DNA of 64,000 nt from Bowmanella denitrificans (lineage in GTDB: Bacteria; Pseudomonadota; Gammaproteobacteria; Enterobacterales; Alteromonadaceae), in NCBI RefSeq assembly GCF_002887595.1, contig NZ_PEBU01000001.1:496001-560000 (forward strand), read 5' to 3'. This document shows, piece after piece, positions 52,604 through 60,919 of this stretch (its first letter is position 1; each line of letters begins with the position of its first letter). Both the position numbers and the translations under genes were made by a program. The notes beneath the pieces are model-generated. The model was not told the origin of the DNA, searched no databases, and worked only from the letters and a program-made list of their open reading frames with translations.

Positions 52604-52783
52604 GTTTCACAATTCTACGTTCAATGAAAAACCAAGTGATGGATATAGTAGAGATTCAATGAATATCGTAAAAACCGCAAGAAACTAACCCAAATAATGC
52701 AGGAGGCCTCTATTCCCGCAGAAGCAACTTACTATTAGCACTTAATTTGCTAACAGAGCCAGTTTCTTGTCCGCACGACAGCA

Positions 52784-53029
52784 CTACGCTACTTTGAGCC
52801 CATCCAGTAATAAATCCGGGCTCTGCAATGAATCCATCAGAGCTTGCTGAGGTTGGTCGCTGTCAGCTATCCATAGGACAGCATCCATCAGGCCGCCATG
52901 TATCAGCCTGGCAAGGGGCTCGGCTGGCGCCTGCCGGACCTGTCCACGTTTCATCAGGTGTTTCAGTAAATCGCTGATAGAGCCAACACAGTCGCCTTTG
53001 CTGGCCTGCAAATAATCTGCGCCCAGCAC
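52784..53029 (-). pseudogene. Remnant of a TetR-family regulator (C-terminal part only)
   Basis: About 81 codons resembling only the C-terminal helices of a TetR protein: APAEPLARLIHGGLMDAVLWIADSD and the ending ALMDSLQSPDLLLDGLK. The frame stays open upstream (FILLFVLGADYL) but runs into the divergent MOSC gene with no helix-turn-helix and no ribosome site. I read it as a 5'-truncated relic rather than a gene. Short hypothetical protein is the alternative. Confidence 0.6.
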
Positions 53030-53067
53030 AAAAAGTAATATGAATTGTATTAATTTACAGGAAAGGT

Positions 53068-53754
53068 ATGCGTATGAATTTAGACCTGTTTGTTGGTCAG
53101 TCAGGTAAGCTTGGTAAGGATATACAAAGCGCTATTTTTAAGCATAAACAGCAGCAAGCTTTGCTACTTAGCCGACAGGGTTTTGCCGGGGACGAGCAGG
53201 CCGACCAGAAACATCACGGCGGTCCGGATCGCGCCCTGCATATTTACCCGCAGGAACACTATGCCTACTGGCAGCAACAATACCCTGAGCATCCAGACTT
53301 TGTGCCGGGGGCTTTTGGTGAAAATATCAGCCTGACCGGTATGACAGAGGAACAGGTTTGTATTGGCGATGTGTTTCAGATAGGCCAGGCAACAGTGCAA
53401 ATCAGTCAGCCACGCTCCCCTTGCTTTAAGTTGAATCTGCGCTTTGGGGTGCCGGATATGGCCTTGCAATTGCAACTGACCGGCCGGGCTGGCTATCTGC
53501 TGCGGGTGCTGGAGCCCGGTTTGGTAACACCCGGTGATAGCGTCAGTTTGTTGCAGCGAAACTGGCCGGAGTTAACCGTACGCATAGTAGCCTGGCAATT
53601 TTTCAACCACCCGTTAAATTCATTATTCTTGAAGCAATTACTGGCTTGCGATGCGTTATCTGCAAGCTGGCAGGCAAAAGCCCGGCTGCGTTTGGAGCAG
53701 GGCTATGTTGAAGACTGGAGTAAGCGCTTGTTCGGTTTTTTGCCCCGTTCCTAG
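53068..53754 (+). CDS. yiiM: YiiM-like MOSC-domain protein
   Basis: A 228-aa MOSC protein of the YiiM type, whose E. coli member takes part in molybdenum-cofactor-linked reduction of N-hydroxylated compounds. Family marks: GFAGDEQADQKHHGGPDRALHIYPQEHY, PGAFGENISLTGMTEEQVCIGD and the conserved Cys in ISQPRSPCFKLN. The C-terminal 3-alpha region ends EDWSKRLFG. ATGs at 53068 and 53074 are both possible behind AGGAAAGG. It stands alone. Confidence 0.92.
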   Translation: MRMNLDLFVGQSGKLGKDIQSAIFKHKQQQALLLSRQGFAGDEQADQKHHGGPDRALHIYPQEHYAYWQQQYPEHPDFVPGAFGENISLTGMTEEQVCIGDVFQIGQATVQISQPRSPCFKLNLRFGVPDMALQLQLTGRAGYLLRVLEPGLVTPGDSVSLLQRNWPELTVRIVAWQFFNHPLNSLFLKQLLACDALSASWQAKARLRLEQGYVEDWSKRLFGFLPRS

Positions 53755-53859
53755 CCTGCGTCATCCCCTATTCATCTTTTTGCTGCCATAGTATTGCCAG
53801 GATTTGGCGTTACGCTTGGCCAACTATCCGGGTCAACATATATACAAGAGAGAAAGCAT

Positions 53860-54570
53860 ATGCAAAAACAACAAAACAGTCTGCTGGCACTGGGCGTTTT
53901 CTTAGGCCTGGCGCTGCTCGGCTATTTGCTCGGCAATGCAGCCATTCAAGTTAAAGAGTATGAGCGCACCGTCACCGTTAAAGGCCTGTCTGAACGAGAG
54001 GTATCGGCCGATGTGGTGATATGGCCGATTGCCTTTACCGAAGCAGGAAACGACCTGGAGCAACTGTATCTGGATATGGAAAAAAACGTTGAAAAGATCC
54101 GCGCTTATCTCACTCTCAAAGGCATAGATGAAAGCGCTGTCAGTATTAACGCGCCATCCGTTACTGACAAATCAGCCCAGCAATGGGGTGGCGGTGAAAA
54201 AGCAGAATTTCGCTTTCTGGCCACTCAGGTGGTGACAGTTTATTCCCCGCAAATAGAGCTGGTTCGTGACGCCATGCAGGATATTGTTGAGCTGGGTAAA
54301 CAAGGGTTGGTGTTCAGTGCCAACAACTACGAACATATGACCGAATACCAGTTTACCGGCCTGAACGAATTAAAACCGGCCATGGTGCAGGAAGCCACCA
54401 CCAACGCCCGCGCCGTAGCTGAGAAGTTCGCCAAGGATTCGCAAAGCCAGGTCGGTAAGATTCGCCGAGCTTCTCAGGGCCAGTTCAGTATTGAAGATCG
54501 CGATAAGAACAATCCACATATTAAAACCATCAGGGTTGTGTCGACTATTGAGTATTATCTGGCTGACTGA
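53860..54570 (+). CDS. SIMPL-domain (DUF541) membrane-anchored periplasmic protein
   Basis: A 236-aa protein with an N-terminal TM segment (about 6-27) and a SIMPL domain. The family signature at the start is TVTVKGLSEREVSADVVIWPI, and TNARAVAEKFAKDS then KIRRASQGQFSI mark the C-terminal half. SIMPL proteins form oligomers in the envelope with poorly defined roles, including oxidative stress tolerance. The ATG at 53860 has GAGAGAAAG before it and gives the anchor; the frame open to 53794 is not needed. Not visibly in an operon. Confidence 0.88.
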   Translation: MQKQQNSLLALGVFLGLALLGYLLGNAAIQVKEYERTVTVKGLSEREVSADVVIWPIAFTEAGNDLEQLYLDMEKNVEKIRAYLTLKGIDESAVSINAPSVTDKSAQQWGGGEKAEFRFLATQVVTVYSPQIELVRDAMQDIVELGKQGLVFSANNYEHMTEYQFTGLNELKPAMVQEATTNARAVAEKFAKDSQSQVGKIRRASQGQFSIEDRDKNNPHIKTIRVVSTIEYYLAD

Positions 54571-54649
54571 AATCGTTCATATTTCCGTCATGTGCCCGAC
54601 ATAAACCACCACTAGGATTGCCGGATAGTTAATTGTCTACGGAGGCGTT

Positions 54650-54880
54650 ATGGGCCTGAGTGTTTGGCAAATCCTGTTGGTGGTATTGATATTCCTGTTG
54701 CTGTTCGGCCGTGGCAAAATTCCTGCGTTGATGGGTGACCTGGCCGCTGGCATCAAGAGCTTTAAGAAAGGCATGAGCGAAGAGCAGCAGGAAGCTGAGC
54801 AAACAACTTCCAGGCTCGAGCAGGGCCATATCGCCGATAAAGCCGAACAAAACACTAAGTCCCAACAGCCCTCTTCCTGA
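54650..54880 (+). CDS. tatA: TatA, twin-arginine translocase pore subunit
   Basis: A 76-aa protein: short N-terminal TM helix with [20 protein letters not shown], the FG hinge, an amphipathic helix ([16 protein letters not shown]) and an acidic Gln-rich tail. TatA multimers form the translocation site for folded proteins. GGAGG precedes the ATG. tatB follows after 2 bp, so this is the first gene of tatABC. A Tat substrate gene (PhoX-like) lies downstream. Confidence 0.96.
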   Translation: MGLSVWQILLVVLIFLLLFGRGKIPALMGDLAAGIKSFKKGMSEEQQEAEQTTSRLEQGHIADKAEQNTKSQQPSS

Positions 54881-54882
54881 TC

Positions 54883-55239
54883 ATGTTTGACCTTAGCTGG
54901 ATGGAATTGCTGTTTGTCGCAGTGCTGGCGCTGATTGTAATTGGCCCCAAAGACCTGCCTGCCCTGTTTCGCACCGGTGGCAAGCTGATGGCAAAAGCCA
55001 GGCGCATCTACAAGGATATGCTTGGCAGCATCAGTCAACTGGAGCGGGAGGTGGATATGGCCTCCGGTAAAACCAGCCAGCCCGACGAACAATGGCGACA
55101 GTGGCTCCCCGACGAAGTGCGCAACCTGCCGGCTGACTTCACGCCAGGCAGCATGAGTGCCGAACAGCATGCTGAACGTCGCACTCAGTTGGATCAAGCC
55201 CGGCAGCAGGCCATGCAGAGCAAAGAGCAACAGCCATGA
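54883..55239 (+). CDS. tatB: TatB, twin-arginine signal-peptide receptor subunit
   Basis: A 118-aa protein with N-terminal helix MFDLSWMELLFVAVLALIVIGPKDLPALFRTGG, containing the conserved Glu8 and GPKDLP hinge of TatB, then a long amphipathic helix (KARRIYKDMLGSISQLEREVDMA). It works with TatC to bind RR signal peptides. Overlaps tatC by 4 bp. Confidence 0.95.
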   Translation: MFDLSWMELLFVAVLALIVIGPKDLPALFRTGGKLMAKARRIYKDMLGSISQLEREVDMASGKTSQPDEQWRQWLPDEVRNLPADFTPGSMSAEQHAERRTQLDQARQQAMQSKEQQP

Positions 55240-56027
55240 GCCATCAGGACCCGTTGGATTTGTCCAAGGCACCATTACTCAGCCATTTGTTGGAGTTACG
55301 TACCAGGCTGTTGTATTGCCTTGGCTTCTTCGCTCTGGCATTTGCCCTCTCTTATGTGTTTGCTCAGGATATTTATCACTTTTTGCAGCGCCCTTTGTTA
55401 GTCATTTTTGGGCCAGACAGTGGCAGAAGAATGATCTACACAGGCCTGCATGAAGCCTTCTTTACGTACCTGAAACTGGCATTTTTCAGCGCCTTGTTCT
55501 TTACCCTGCCACTGATGCTTATCCAGCTATGGCGTTTTCTGGCACCGGGGCTTTATCAACATGAGAAAAAAAGCCTGTCGATATTGTTTGCCATGACACC
55601 GGTATTGTTTGTTGGCGGGGCCGCCCTGGCGTTTTACATCGTCATGCCACTGGCCTGGGATTTTTTTATCAGTTTTGAAACACCGGGCGGCGGTGATGCC
55701 ATCAGTGTGGAGCTGGAAGCCAAGGTCAGTGAATATCTGGGTTTGGTCATTAAGCTGATTCTGGCCTTTGGCCTGTGTTTTGAACTGCCCATCCTGCTAC
55801 TGGTACTGGCCAAAGCCGGAATAGCCAGTGCCGAAGGACTGAAACGCTATCGTCGCCATGCCGTAGTGGCGATTTTTTTGCTGGCGGCTCTCCTCACGCC
55901 ACCGGATCTTATCTCGCAGATTGCCTTGGGTTTGCCAGTTTTACTGTTGTACGAATTGTCCATCTGGCTGATTCACTGGACCGAGGCCGACGCCAGCAGC
56001 CGCCAGCGACGTCAGGCCAGTATCTAA
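55236..56027 (+). CDS. tatC: TatC, twin-arginine translocase core subunit
   Basis: A 263-aa six-helix membrane protein. The cytoplasmic N-terminus and first loop (HLLELRTRLLY) form the RR-recognition site; the first periplasmic loop carries the usual GLHEAFFTYLK and FLAPGLYQHEKK. Good length for the family (E. coli 258). Its ATG overlaps the tatB stop. Last gene of the tat operon. Confidence 0.97.
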   Translation: MSHQDPLDLSKAPLLSHLLELRTRLLYCLGFFALAFALSYVFAQDIYHFLQRPLLVIFGPDSGRRMIYTGLHEAFFTYLKLAFFSALFFTLPLMLIQLWRFLAPGLYQHEKKSLSILFAMTPVLFVGGAALAFYIVMPLAWDFFISFETPGGGDAISVELEAKVSEYLGLVIKLILAFGLCFELPILLLVLAKAGIASAEGLKRYRRHAVVAIFLLAALLTPPDLISQIALGLPVLLLYELSIWLIHWTEADASSRQRRQASI

Positions 56028-56072
56028 CCTACCCGCAATAGCGATTTATCCCTCATATCAATTCTGCATTTG

Positions 56073-56090
56073 GTGTCATAAAACTTTCCA
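56073..56090 (+). promoter_or_regulatory. Possible Pho box upstream of the PhoX-like gene
   Basis: GTGTCATAAAACTTTCCA resembles the PhoB pattern CTGTCAT-N4-CTGTCAT: the first half-site matches 6 of 7, the spacer is four A, and the second half matches 4 of 7. It lies about 140 bp before the PhoX-like ATG. A phosphate-starvation site here would fit the gene's predicted role. Confidence 0.42.
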
Positions 56091-56228
56091 CTAAGTGTCA
56101 ACTATTTGACGGAACACTGTCATCTGCCCCCGCTACATTGGCTTGGCTGGAATAACCAGTTGGGTGTTGTTGCCTTGAGGTTTACAGGTAACCCAAAGAA
56201 TTTCAAAAACAACTGTTTAGCAGGTGCA

Positions 56229-57662
56229 ATGATGACCAGTAATCTTTCCAACGATAGCAATGAAATCCAACCCGTAGTTAATCGACGCGACTTCGTAAAA
56301 GGCAGCGGCATGGTCGCCGCCAGTACCGCCTTTGCCATGATGGCTAATCGCGCTGTTGCTGCCAGTCTGCCGTATTCTGATTCTTATGGCCCACTGACCA
56401 TGAAGCCATGTCAGGCCACAGGCCTTGAGCTGCTGGCTCTGCCAGAAGGTTTTGAATATACCTCATTTGGCTGGACCGGATACAACCAGGCGGATGGCCA
56501 GCCCACCCCTGGCGCCCATGATGGCATGGCTGTGGTTGCCGCCAAAGGCAGCGTAGTTTGTTTAGTCCGTAACCATGAGCAAGGCGGCAGCGGCCATACT
56601 TCCGCACCTCGCGGTGGTCGTGGTGTTTACAACTCCGCTCAGCGCGGCGGTACCAGTAATATCCTGTTTGATGTCATTCAGGGTAAATTCCTGTCTTCTT
56701 ACAACAGCCTGGGCGGCACCATTCGCAACTGTGCTGGCGGACTGACGCCCTGGGGGACCTGGATGTCCTGTGAAGAAACCTATCAGAATGCGCAAGGTTT
56801 CTATCATGGCTATGTGTTTGAAGTACCTGGATTTGGCCTGTCTGACGGTGAACCTATTCGTGAAATGGGCCGTTTCTCTCATGAAGCTGCTGCCGTCGAC
56901 CCAGCCACCGGCGTAGTGTACGAAACCGAAGATGCGGGTCAGTCAGCGTTCTACAAATTTGTTCCTGCCGGTAAATGGGGCGACCTGAAATCAGGCGGTA
57001 AGTTGTATGCCATGGTGCTGGACAATACGCCTCGCCTGGACCTGCGCGGCGGTTTGGTTGAAGGCAGTACATGGAACGTGAGCTGGCAGGAAGTTGCAGA
57101 TCCCGATGCCTTTAACGAGAGATGTTTCAGCCAGGCAACCGACGCAGCCATTATCGAGCGTGGTGAAGGTTGCTGGTATGACGATGGTAAAATTTACTTT
57201 GTTTCCACCTCTGGCGGTGCAGCCAATTTGGGACAGATCTTCTGCTACGACCCACGTAAAGAGCAACTCACCCTGGTGTTTGAGTCTCAGAGCCGTGATG
57301 AAGTAGATGGCCCGGACAATATCGCCGTTAGCCCCCGTGGCAACATTCTGATGTGTGAAGATGGGGGTTCCAATCCCAAGCGTATGGTCGGCTTAACGAT
57401 GGAAGGCAATACGTTCCATTTTGCTGAAAACCGCATTGCGCTGGATCAGGGCGACCTGGCCATTATTGATGCCGTATACCCTGGCACTCGTGCCAACTTC
57501 CTCTCCAGTGTTGGCAATTCCACCGATGGTTCCAGTCGCCGCAGCTTCACCAGCAGTGAGTGGGCCGGAGCCTGTTTCCATGATCGTTGGTTGTTCGTCA
57601 ATATCCAGACCCCTGGCGTGACATTTGCGATTACCGGTCCCTGGGAAAATGGCGCCCTGTAA
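56229..57662 (+). CDS. Tat-exported PhoX-like protein (DUF839)
   Basis: A 477-aa secreted protein with a twin-arginine signal: NRRDFVKGSGMVAAST..FAMMANRAVA. The mature part is a PhoX/DUF839 beta-propeller-like enzyme; typical segments are GAHDGMAVVAAKGSVVCLVRNHEQ, NCAGGLTPWGTWMSCEET, GRFSHEAAAVDPATGVVYETED, and DGPDNIAVSPRGNILMCEDGG. PhoX enzymes are Ca/Fe-dependent alkaline phosphatases folded before export, which explains the Tat signal and suits the adjacent tatABC. The conserved Cys (MSCEETY) is a known iron ligand position. Start at ATG 56229 (AGGTG before it); the frame to 56106 adds nothing conserved. Substrate unproven. Confidence 0.88.
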   Translation: MMTSNLSNDSNEIQPVVNRRDFVKGSGMVAASTAFAMMANRAVAASLPYSDSYGPLTMKPCQATGLELLALPEGFEYTSFGWTGYNQADGQPTPGAHDGMAVVAAKGSVVCLVRNHEQGGSGHTSAPRGGRGVYNSAQRGGTSNILFDVIQGKFLSSYNSLGGTIRNCAGGLTPWGTWMSCEETYQNAQGFYHGYVFEVPGFGLSDGEPIREMGRFSHEAAAVDPATGVVYETEDAGQSAFYKFVPAGKWGDLKSGGKLYAMVLDNTPRLDLRGGLVEGSTWNVSWQEVADPDAFNERCFSQATDAAIIERGEGCWYDDGKIYFVSTSGGAANLGQIFCYDPRKEQLTLVFESQSRDEVDGPDNIAVSPRGNILMCEDGGSNPKRMVGLTMEGNTFHFAENRIALDQGDLAIIDAVYPGTRANFLSSVGNSTDGSSRRSFTSSEWAGACFHDRWLFVNIQTPGVTFAITGPWENGAL

Positions 57663-57670
57663 TTGACTCC

Positions 57671-57687
57671 GGGGCGCACTGCGCCCC
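57671..57687 (+). terminator. GC hairpin after the PhoX-like gene
   Basis: GGGGCGC-ACT-GCGCCCC, a perfect 7-bp stem with 3-base loop, followed by GCCTTATTTAATT. It lies between the PhoX-like and PEP-CTERM genes; with a poor T-tract it may be a partial terminator. Confidence 0.65.
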
Positions 57688-57711
57688 GCCTTATTTAATT
57701 GGAGAATAGCA

Positions 57712-58254
57712 ATGCAAACATTAATAAAATCCGCTGGCCTGGCTTTGCTGCTGATGCTCAGCACTACCACTCAGGCGGCCATTATGTCGATGACCGTGCC
57801 TGGCACAGTAACGGGCCAAGTGGTTGGCGAGGATGCCTGGCAAATGGATGACACCGCCGGGGTGGATTTCTGGACTTTTGAAGTCACCCAGGCTGGCAAC
57901 TATGAATTTTCGGTCAGTTCAGCCATTACCTTCGGCCTGTCGTTGTTCAGCGGCACCCTGAGCGCTGACCCAGGTTTTTTGTTCTTCCATGATCAAAACT
58001 TCACCAGCTTGTTCGACGGAGAACTTGCCTATGTTGGTGGCAGCGAACCTTATGTACCAGGCATGGGCAATATGTTTGGCATAAACCTGGCTGCAGGGTT
58101 CTATACCCTGGCCGTGGGTGGCAATGACTTTGGCCCAGGCATAGATGTCTACGATTACAGCCTGAGTGTGGCACAAGTGCCAGAGCCGTCACTGTTTGCC
58201 ATCTTCCTGTTAAGCCTGGCAGTGCTGGCATACCGCCAGCGCCGCGGCTATTAA
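57712..58254 (+). CDS. PEP-CTERM sorting-domain protein
   Basis: A 180-aa secreted protein. A signal peptide ends at TTTQA, followed by a beta-rich domain (about 25-150, FEVTQAGNYEFSVSS and LAAGFYTLAVGGND) resembling pre-peptidase C-terminal-like folds. The C-terminus is a PEP-CTERM tripartite signal: VPEPS, a hydrophobic helix, and RQRR, recognised by exosortase. Such proteins usually join the cell surface or exopolysaccharide matrix. It lies 49 bp after the PhoX-like gene beyond a hairpin; GGAGAA precedes the ATG. No exosortase gene is in view. Confidence 0.9.
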   Translation: MQTLIKSAGLALLLMLSTTTQAAIMSMTVPGTVTGQVVGEDAWQMDDTAGVDFWTFEVTQAGNYEFSVSSAITFGLSLFSGTLSADPGFLFFHDQNFTSLFDGELAYVGGSEPYVPGMGNMFGINLAAGFYTLAVGGNDFGPGIDVYDYSLSVAQVPEPSLFAIFLLSLAVLAYRQRRGY

Positions 58255-58267
58255 GCTGTTCTATTGT

Positions 58268-58288
58268 CCGGCGGCTTGAGTCCGCCGG
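58268..58288 (+). terminator. Hairpin after the PEP-CTERM gene
   Basis: CCGGCGG (58268-58274), 7-base loop, CCGCCGG (58282-58288). A stable stem shortly after the stop codon but with no T-tract, so it may act as a Rho-assisted end or 3' stabiliser. Confidence 0.5.
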
Positions 58289-58386
58289 CAACTGCCCTCA
58301 AAAAAGTCATTAGAAAAGCATTGATTGGCAACATATTTTCTCCCAGTTATGATGCCTGAGATGATTTCTACACTTGTACACCCACC

Positions 58387-58896
58387 ATGCAATTATTGAC
58401 GCCAAGATTATCTTTACGCCTGCTGACCGAAGCGGATGCCGACTTTATCCTCGCACTGCTCAATGATCCGGCGTTCTTGCAGTATATCGGTGACAAAAAT
58501 GTGCGAAGTCTGGAAGATGCCCGCCAGCACATTCAGGATGGCCCGTTAGCCATGTATAGAAGCCATGGCTACTGCCTGCTGAGGGTGGCTCTGCGGGACA
58601 CAGACCAAGCCATAGGTTTATGTGGCCTGCTTAAACGTGACTATCTTGACCACCCGGATCTGGGCTATGCATTTCTGCCGGCAGGCCGTGGCGCAGGTTA
58701 TGCGCAGGAAGCCATTCAGGCGGTGCTGGCAAATGCTGACGCCACAGGTTTGAAGCAAATCCTGGCCTATTGCCAGTCAGACAATCAGGCCTCCATTCGT
58801 CAACTGGAAAGAGCCGGTTTTTCTTCCCTTGGCCCCTTTAAGTTAGAAGGTTCAGCGGACAACTTATTGCTCTTCCAACGCGGTCCCAGATATTAA
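58387..58896 (+). CDS. GNAT acetyltransferase, RimJ/RimL-like
   Basis: A 169-aa N-acetyltransferase with the Acetyltransf_3 pattern: LLTPRLSLRLLTEADADFILALLNDPAFLQYIGDK at the start, LGYAFLPAGRGAGYAQEAIQAVL for the acetyl-CoA loop (motif A), and ILAYCQSDNQASIRQLERAGFS (motif B). It would acetylate an amine of an unknown protein or small molecule. Single gene; substrate cannot be inferred. Confidence 0.9.
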   Translation: MQLLTPRLSLRLLTEADADFILALLNDPAFLQYIGDKNVRSLEDARQHIQDGPLAMYRSHGYCLLRVALRDTDQAIGLCGLLKRDYLDHPDLGYAFLPAGRGAGYAQEAIQAVLANADATGLKQILAYCQSDNQASIRQLERAGFSSLGPFKLEGSADNLLLFQRGPRY

Positions 58897-58934
58897 TCGC
58901 TCGTCACAGGTATCGTTAAACATATCCATAAAAA

Positions 58935-58987
58935 CTACAAAGTAGTAGAAATAATCCTGCTCGTGGTTTATTTCTACTACAAAGTAG
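58935..58987. promoter_or_regulatory. 20-bp inverted repeat, likely PadR operator
   Basis: CTACAAAGTAGTAGAAATAA (58935-58954) and TTATTTCTACTACAAAGTAG (58968-58987) are inverted repeats differing only at the centre of the nested palindrome CTAC-AAA-GTAG. They lie 20-72 bp before the padR ATG. PadR repressors bind palindromes in their own promoters, so this is the probable autoregulatory site and controls the whole padR-pomA operon. Confidence 0.75.
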
Positions 58988-59006
58988 GAATAGATGGGGA
59001 AAGGTG

Positions 59007-59354
59007 ATGGCTGAACCCGGAAAGATACTAGGTGAGTTTGAGCAGGTGACCCTGCTAGCACTGCTGCAACTGGACAACTGTGCTTACGGTGCAGCGATAC
59101 GACAATTGTTGCATAGCAGAATTAGCCGGGATGTCGCCCTAGGTGCGCTATATGCCACGTTAGAGCGTATGGAAAAGAAAGGATTAGTCAGATCCTGGCT
59201 TGGCGATGCCACTCCCGAGCGGGGAGGGCGTGCTAAACGCTACTTTGAAGTGACCGCCAAAGGCAGACTGGCCCTGAAACAATGTAAAGCCGCATTGGAT
59301 ACTATGTGGCAGGGCATCATAATCTGTTCCTCAGGGGAGATGGTTTATGACTAG
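59007..59354 (+). CDS. PadR-family transcriptional regulator
   Basis: A 115-aa winged-helix repressor: LGEFEQVTLLALLQLDNCAYGAAIRQLL (helices 1-2), ALGALYATLERMEKKGLV (recognition helix) and RAKRYFEVTAKGRLALKQ (wing). It belongs to the small PadR class that is often paired with membrane proteins carrying a permease-prefix domain. GGGGAAAGG precedes the GTG-ATG; I use the ATG. The next gene overlaps by 8 bp. A large inverted repeat lies directly upstream. Confidence 0.9.
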   Translation: MAEPGKILGEFEQVTLLALLQLDNCAYGAAIRQLLHSRISRDVALGALYATLERMEKKGLVRSWLGDATPERGGRAKRYFEVTAKGRLALKQCKAALDTMWQGIIICSSGEMVYD

Positions 59355-60063
59355 TCAAAACACCCCTGTGCAGCCGCCGTTACTTGCTCAGGGTTTGTTG
59401 CAAATACTGGCCGGGCAGGCCAAGGCAGCCCCCTTACTGGGCGACCTGTATGAAGAATTCCAACAGCGGGCAGTCTCTTCGATACCAGCAGCAAGAGCAT
59501 GGTACTGGCAACAAACAATACATAGCCTGCCCTATGTCGTTACGCATTCCCTTGTCATCATAAAATTGCTGCGTTATACGACCTATGCCAGCCTGGCATT
59601 AGTGCCCGTGCTGGTTGCCTTTATTGCCTGGTTATCCAGTTTTGACCAGTTCCCCACTGGCGTCGAACAAGGTATGCAACGTTTAATTACTGGCCAGCTT
59701 CCTGGGCTGTTGACGGAAAGCGCCATTTGGGCACAGTTTCCTCTGGCTCTGACCGAGGTGGAAGATCTCTGGTTCTTAGTGCATCCCCCCGCCCTGCTGT
59801 GGAGTTTGCTGAGCATTGCCATGGGCTGGTATTGCTACCACCGCAATCGCACTACTACTGCAAAACTCACGGGGATATTTATGATGCTTATCTTTACGCC
59901 GTATCTGATCGGCAAACTTTATATCTTCTGGTACACGCCGCCAGCCCGGCAAGTTGGCCCCGTGTTGGCTTTCATGGTGCTGCATATATGCTACAGCTTA
60001 CCGCCACTGGCCTGCCTGCTGATCAAGCGCCTTAACCTGTTAGTGGAGTCCAGACATGAATAG
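59347..60063 (+). CDS. Membrane protein with PadR-linked permease-prefix-like N-terminus
   Basis: A 238-aa protein. The N-terminal 60 residues (LLGDLYEEFQQRAVSSIPAARAWYWQQTIHSL) match the permease-prefix type domain that accompanies PadR regulators and FtsX-like permeases. The remainder has about four TM helices (near 75-100, 145-163, 175-195, 205-225) but no MacB/FtsX core. It overlaps padR by 8 bp upstream and the pomB-like gene by 8 bp downstream, so all four genes form one coupled operon. Function unknown; perhaps a membrane partner that relays a signal to PadR. Confidence 0.75.
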   Translation: MTSQNTPVQPPLLAQGLLQILAGQAKAAPLLGDLYEEFQQRAVSSIPAARAWYWQQTIHSLPYVVTHSLVIIKLLRYTTYASLALVPVLVAFIAWLSSFDQFPTGVEQGMQRLITGQLPGLLTESAIWAQFPLALTEVEDLWFLVHPPALLWSLLSIAMGWYCYHRNRTTTAKLTGIFMMLIFTPYLIGKLYIFWYTPPARQVGPVLAFMVLHICYSLPPLACLLIKRLNLLVESRHE

Positions 60064-60919
60064 TCAGGAGCTGCTGCACGAAACCGAACGCAGCGAAGGT
60101 GAGCAAGGCTGGTTAGCAACCTTTGCTGATTTAATGTCGCTATTGATGTGCTTCTTCGTGCTGCTGCTGTCATTTTCTGAAATTGACGTGATCAAATTTA
60201 AACAGCTGGCTGGGTCAATGAAGCATGCCTTTGGCGTACAGCAACGTATTCCGGCAGAGGATATTCCCAAAGGGACCAGTGTCATTGCCCAGGAATTCAG
60301 CCCAGGCAAGCCAGAGCCAAGTCCTGTCAATCAGGTTCGCCAATACACCACTAACGATTCACAGCCCCTGGTACAAAGGCTTGATGGCCAGGCTAAGGTT
60401 GCACAAGCCGCCCTGAGTCAGTCCCTTAAACAGGCTCAAACCCGCATTCAGACCGACATGGCAGAACACCTTAAAGAAGGCCGTTTCGAGCTGGACAATC
60501 TGGGACAACAATTGGTCATTCGCATACATGAAAAAGGTGCCTTTGCCAGCGGCAGTGCCTTTTTGCAACCTCAGTTTGTACCATTGGTACAACAGATTGC
60601 CGGGATACTCGGTGATGTACCAGGGGAGATCATTGTCAGCGGTCACACAGATAACCTACCCCAGCGTAATGAGTTGTTTCAGGACAACCTGGAGTTGTCA
60701 GCAGCCCGGGCCATTGCTATTGCCAGGGTGCTGAGCAATGAGGCCAATCGCTGGCGTTTAAAAGTAGAAGGTCTGGCAGATACCCAGCCGCTGCTGCCCA
60801 ATACCAGCTCCGCCAACCGGGCCAGTAACCGTCGGGTGGAAATCACCTTAAGTCAGGGGAAAGCCATCAATCGGGAGCTGTCTTTAATCGAACTTCAACA
60901 AGGAAATCACAATGGATAA
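60056..60919 (+). CDS. pomB: PomB/MotB-type flagellar stator subunit
   Basis: A 287-aa protein with a single TM helix carrying the ion-binding Asp25 (ATFADLMSLLMCFFVLLLSF), the plug region directly after it, a PomB-like stretch (KQLAGSMKHAFGVQQRI, DIPKGTSVIAQEF) and a C-terminal OmpA-like peptidoglycan-binding domain (VSGHTDNLPQ, ELSAARAIAIARVL, RASNRRVEI). The strong resemblance to Vibrio PomB after the TM segment suggests a Na+-driven stator. Unusually it precedes its A partner and is cotranscribed with padR. Overlaps the next gene by 8 bp. Confidence 0.9.
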   Translation: MNSQELLHETERSEGEQGWLATFADLMSLLMCFFVLLLSFSEIDVIKFKQLAGSMKHAFGVQQRIPAEDIPKGTSVIAQEFSPGKPEPSPVNQVRQYTTNDSQPLVQRLDGQAKVAQAALSQSLKQAQTRIQTDMAEHLKEGRFELDNLGQQLVIRIHEKGAFASGSAFLQPQFVPLVQQIAGILGDVPGEIIVSGHTDNLPQRNELFQDNLELSAARAIAIARVLSNEANRWRLKVEGLADTQPLLPNTSSANRASNRRVEITLSQGKAINRELSLIELQQGNHNG

